9,556 bases of DNA, from assembly GCA_016722515.1 (NCBI GenBank), contig JADKJE010000018.1, positions 1 to 9,556 of the forward strand, read 5' to 3'. Source of the DNA: Alphaproteobacteria bacterium (GTDB lineage: Bacteria > Pseudomonadota > Alphaproteobacteria > Rickettsiales > JADKJE01). Below are positions 6,890 to 9,556 of the stretch, one piece after another (the stretch's first letter is position 1; each line of letters starts with the position of its first letter). The position numbers were made by a program, and so were the translations under genes. The notes under the pieces are model-generated. The model did no database searches and was not told the origin of the DNA. It worked only from the letters and a program-made list of their open reading frames with translations.

Positions 6890-7199
6890 ACCCCTAAGCG
6901 GTATAGCAGATCCCTCCCTTTATTTTGATCTGATCAGTGGCTTAAGCAGGCTTTTTACCAAGAAACCGGGGTTTAAAAAACATGCCGTATCTTGCGTGAT
7001 GAATGATAAAGGGTTATGGTGGGATCATCAACAAGTCAACATCATAAAACAGCCTTTATATAATCCCATATTACTAATGTGACAAGAAGGGTAATTTTCC
7101 CTGGGGGTTATTGCAGTCATCAAAAGAACATATAATGAACGTATGTTGATTTCAATGGCAGTCCTATTCAAGTATTTTCAACCAGTATGGGAGGTAAGG
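6890..7199. other. Intergenic region before the long 3' gene
   Basis: No supportable gene; the open frame across 6840-7082 is an out-of-frame continuation over the kinase end with no family character. No strong terminator is visible after the kinase. A possible promoter lies at 7111-7136, and the ribosome site of the next gene is at 7189-7194. Confidence 0.5.
7111..7136 (+). promoter_or_regulatory. Possible promoter of the long 3' gene
   Basis: A perfect TATAAT at 7131-7136. TTGCAG at 7111-7116 resembles a -35 but is only 14 bases away, which is short; at 17 bases there is TTATTG, a poor match. The location, 60-odd bases before a well-supported start, favours a promoter. Confidence 0.38.
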
Positions 7200-7385
7200 A
7201 TGGGTGAGTTTAAGGAAGCTGTTAAACTTAAACACGGGGATCAAGATGATCCGGCGCATAAAGGCTGGGGGGAGGATAAAGATTCACCCTTTAACTCAAA
7301 TGGCATCACCCTCATAGCGGGTGGGGCGTATGCCGGGGTGGGCCATACCGGCTTTGATGGGGGATGGATGAGGGGGCATGGATGA
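7200..7385 (+). CDS. Short ORF, probably the true N-terminus of the following long protein
   Basis: ATG 7200 has a very good GGGAGG ribosome site (7189-7194, 5-base spacing), the best start signal in this half of the window. As written it encodes 61 residues, beginning MGEFKEAVKLKHGDQDD and ending in a Gly-rich GFDGGWMRGHG. Its stop overlaps the next frame (7378) by 8 bases. Removing one G from the five-G run at 7372-7376 fuses it directly to MDDFTLHS. Given the many homopolymer breaks here, I prefer this reading, in which the long protein begins at 7200. The alternative is a separate small gene translationally coupled to the next. I do not recognise the peptide. Confidence 0.5.
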   Translation: MGEFKEAVKLKHGDQDDPAHKGWGEDKDSPFNSNGITLIAGGAYAGVGHTGFDGGWMRGHG

Positions 7386-9556
7386 TTTCACGCTGCATTC
7401 CCCCTTGCCCGCCTTAACCCCCAAGCCTGCCGCAACCTTGATCAACGCCCATGCCTGGATGCTGGATAGCCTGATGCAGGGCAAGAAACTGACGGGTACC
7501 AAATATCTACCCGACCAGGTGCTCGAGGATGCGGATTTGTTAAATCACAGCTTGGCCTTGCAGAAACAAGCACAGGATGCTGCCACCCTGAACCAAACCG
7601 CCGCCAGCAATTTGCCCAAATCACTGCAAAAACATCAAGCCTTGGCCTTATCAGCAACCCTGCCCCAGCAACAAGCCTGGCATTTGCATAAGGGATTGCA
7701 ACTGTTGCAAGAAGCACGGGATGAGGGGATTATCCCAGGGGAGGATGCCGAACGGTTGGGGGATGACTTTACACGTTCCTTAGGCCAAGACCAGGCTAAC
7801 CTGTTATTGAACAAAGCCCCCCATAGCATCGCCCAAGCCTTGCATACCAATCCCTTGCTGGTGGGCTTAAACCCACAAGACCGCCAAAGACTTGAGCAAC
7901 GGGCCGAGCGTCGCCTACATTCCCTGCCGCTCGATCACCAACGCCAACAGCAACAAGCCCTCTTGCAACAGACCGGCAACCACCTCAAGACCTGGTTCAC
8001 CCGCTCCTATGATTATCTGGGCAAGGCCGGGCAATTACCCCCCCTCTGAGCTGGCTGATCTGGAAGTTACCCAGGCCTTACCCAAACACACCCTCAATCT
8101 ATTGTCACAATTAAGCGCCCATGCGGTTCAGCAAAGCGCCAAACATCAAGCTTATTTGAACCGTATCCAGCAGGGGTTTAAGGATCAACCCCTTGATCCC
8201 CATCACCCAGATGATCAACAAGCGGCTGATTACCATTTCCTCCTTAATCATGGCAAAGACAGTGATCCACAATTATCCGGTACCTTACCTGATCTCTTCC
8301 GCTTAACCAGGATTGTCCCCAAATCCGCCAAACCTGCCTTAAGCCGTTTGATCCATGGCCGCGATGGCTTGAAGTTCAGCCAACGCCTGGCAGATGTTTG
8401 GCAAGACAATCCCTCCCTAGCTGCCCAATTGCCGGATGAGGTGTTGGCCCATAATGTTGCAGCCTCCACCCTCTTGCCCGATTGGCAATTAGGCGGGGCA
8501 GCTGATCCCCACAACCGCCTCTATTACCTCCTCACTTCCCCAGCCTTGCCGCCTATGCCTACCAGCCAAGACCCTGCCATCTTGGGGCAGCAAACCGCCC
8601 AGCGGATCATCGCCCTGCGGCAAATCCAAGCTGACCTTCAAACCTTAGAATACCAAGCCGCCCATCATCCCGATCAGATGGCAAGCCAGGCTGCAACCCT
8701 TGATCCAAGCACGGCGCGATACACTCGCCCAACTCTCGGCTGACCCGAAGAACAACGTTCCCCAAAACCTCCGCATTATTTCTTTAACCCAGGAACAAGT
8801 GCGGCAACGCTTAGGCTTTGAACCACCCCGGGAATCCGTGTTTAAGTCCCCAACCTTGGCCCATGCCAGCCGTCATTCCGAAACCCCTGATATCGACATG
8901 GCGTTCGGCATCATAGAATCCATGAAGGCAGGCAAGCTGCCACCCGACTTCTGCAAAACTACCCCGCATTTCCCCTAGCGTTTGATGAATATGGGCAATT
9001 ATAGGACCCGGGTGTCAATGACTTGGTCATTGACCATATTTAAGCCTTTCACTCGAGCAATTAGCACAAGGCCAAGCCATCACCCGGATGGATGAAGTCC
9101 TGAAACTGCCGATCAAAGGCTATGAAGGCAAAGAGATGGATGGGGAGTCCTTGACTTACTTAGCTACCTTGTATGGCATGCAGGACTTAAATAAACCCGA
9201 AATCAGCCCAGACCCCAATGCCGGGGCTTTCGGCAGCATCCGCTCGAATGACCTGCTCTATTATACCATCCAACAAACCATTAAAGCCTATCATTCCAGT
9301 CAGCTTTCCTACCCGCAATTCAAAGAGGCGCTGAACAGCCTGCGTTCCTTCCGCCCGGATGAAAAATTGGATAATTTGGGGCGCCTGTTCTTAGCCGAAG
9401 AAGTCACCCCCAACCAGCAATTGGCGCGTGATTTGGCCAATCTGGGTGTTAATGTGGCCATGGCAATCCCCATCATAAGGGCCGTAGGTGGTGCTTTGAA
9501 ATATGGTGGTATAGGGGCTAAAAAAGCGGTAGAGTTCCTATTCCCCCAACTGGCGA
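7378..9556 (+). CDS. Long phage-virion-like helical protein, N-terminal part (3' partial, several frame breaks)
   Basis: Five frame segments make one protein of about 725 residues running off the window. Repairs: drop one C at 8038-8044, drop one C at 8697-8699, add one T at 8949-8950 and add one T at 9039-9041. An in-frame TAG at 9002-9004 remains. The sequence is Gln/Ala/Leu-rich and helical. The part EARDEGIIPGEDAERLGDDF, followed by a 'GLNPQDRQRLEQRA' turn, and later the pattern LFRLTRIVPKSAKPALSRL ... VWQDNPSLAAQLP, recall internal virion/ejection-type structural proteins of alphaproteobacterial prophages. That assignment is from pattern memory and moderate at best. The last 40 residues turn hydrophobic and Gly/Ala-rich (LGVNVAMAIPIIRAVGGALK), as often seen before toxin tips. 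It may be a prophage structural gene or the carrier part of a polymorphic toxin. A sample line (8401-8460) is 55% GC. Confidence 0.55.

Noticed and set aside
6840..7082. Small gene after the histidine kinase
   Set aside because: The frame starts inside the kinase gene, lacks a ribosome site, and its product has no recognisable character.
7086..7101. Terminator after the histidine kinase (AGGG to CCCT hairpin)
   Set aside because: The stem is only about 4 bp and is not followed by a T tract.

Overview
The window looks like part of an alphaproteobacterial chromosome. The branched-chain aminotransferase (ilvE) and the adjacent OmpR/EnvZ-type pair read like Rhodospirillales-type versions of these proteins. 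This is a judgement from remembered family sequences, not a search. Base composition changes sharply along the window: two sample 60-base lines give about 60% GC in the linker of the second toxin (961-1020) and about 30% in the HEPN gene behind it (1921-1980).

Layout. (1) 1-3312, plus strand: a polymorphic-toxin C-terminal/immunity array. It starts with the end of a large protein carrying an RNase A-like toxin domain, followed by an immunity-like gene and a strong terminator. Next comes an orphan-looking module, made of a Pro/Asn/Gly-rich linker plus a second toxin domain, whose stop overlaps a small immunity-like gene. A HEPN-domain gene follows, then a second copy of the first immunity-like gene with a 25-base terminator identical to the first, and then a third, diverged member of that immunity family. 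(2) 3468-4381, minus strand: ilvE. (3) 4382-4791: divergent intergenic region with a good sigma70-type promoter facing right. (4) 4792-6889, plus strand: response regulator and sensor histidine kinase, 3 bases apart. (5) 6890-7199: non-coding, with a possible promoter. (6) 7200-9556, plus strand: the start of a long phage-virion-like, helix-rich protein that runs off the window and ends here in a hydrophobic, Gly/Ala-rich stretch of the kind that often precedes toxin tips.

The window is full of one-base frame breaks. I can place about a dozen, each in or next to a short mononucleotide run, and each repaired by adding or removing one base of that run. They hit ilvE and the histidine kinase, whose active-site residues are intact, as readily as the toxin genes. 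The simplest explanation is uncorrected homopolymer errors in the assembly rather than decay. I therefore annotate whole genes and give the break points. In the first immunity gene, two compensating repairs restore a 121-residue protein, exactly the length of its paralogue, which supports this reading.

How the parts may work together: the toxin tips would be delivered by large carrier proteins and neutralised in sibling cells by the adjacent small proteins. The 3' long gene may be the front half of another such carrier. The HEPN gene inside the array may be a further immunity, toxin or defence factor. The two-component pair and ilvE look like ordinary host genes between the two accessory blocks.
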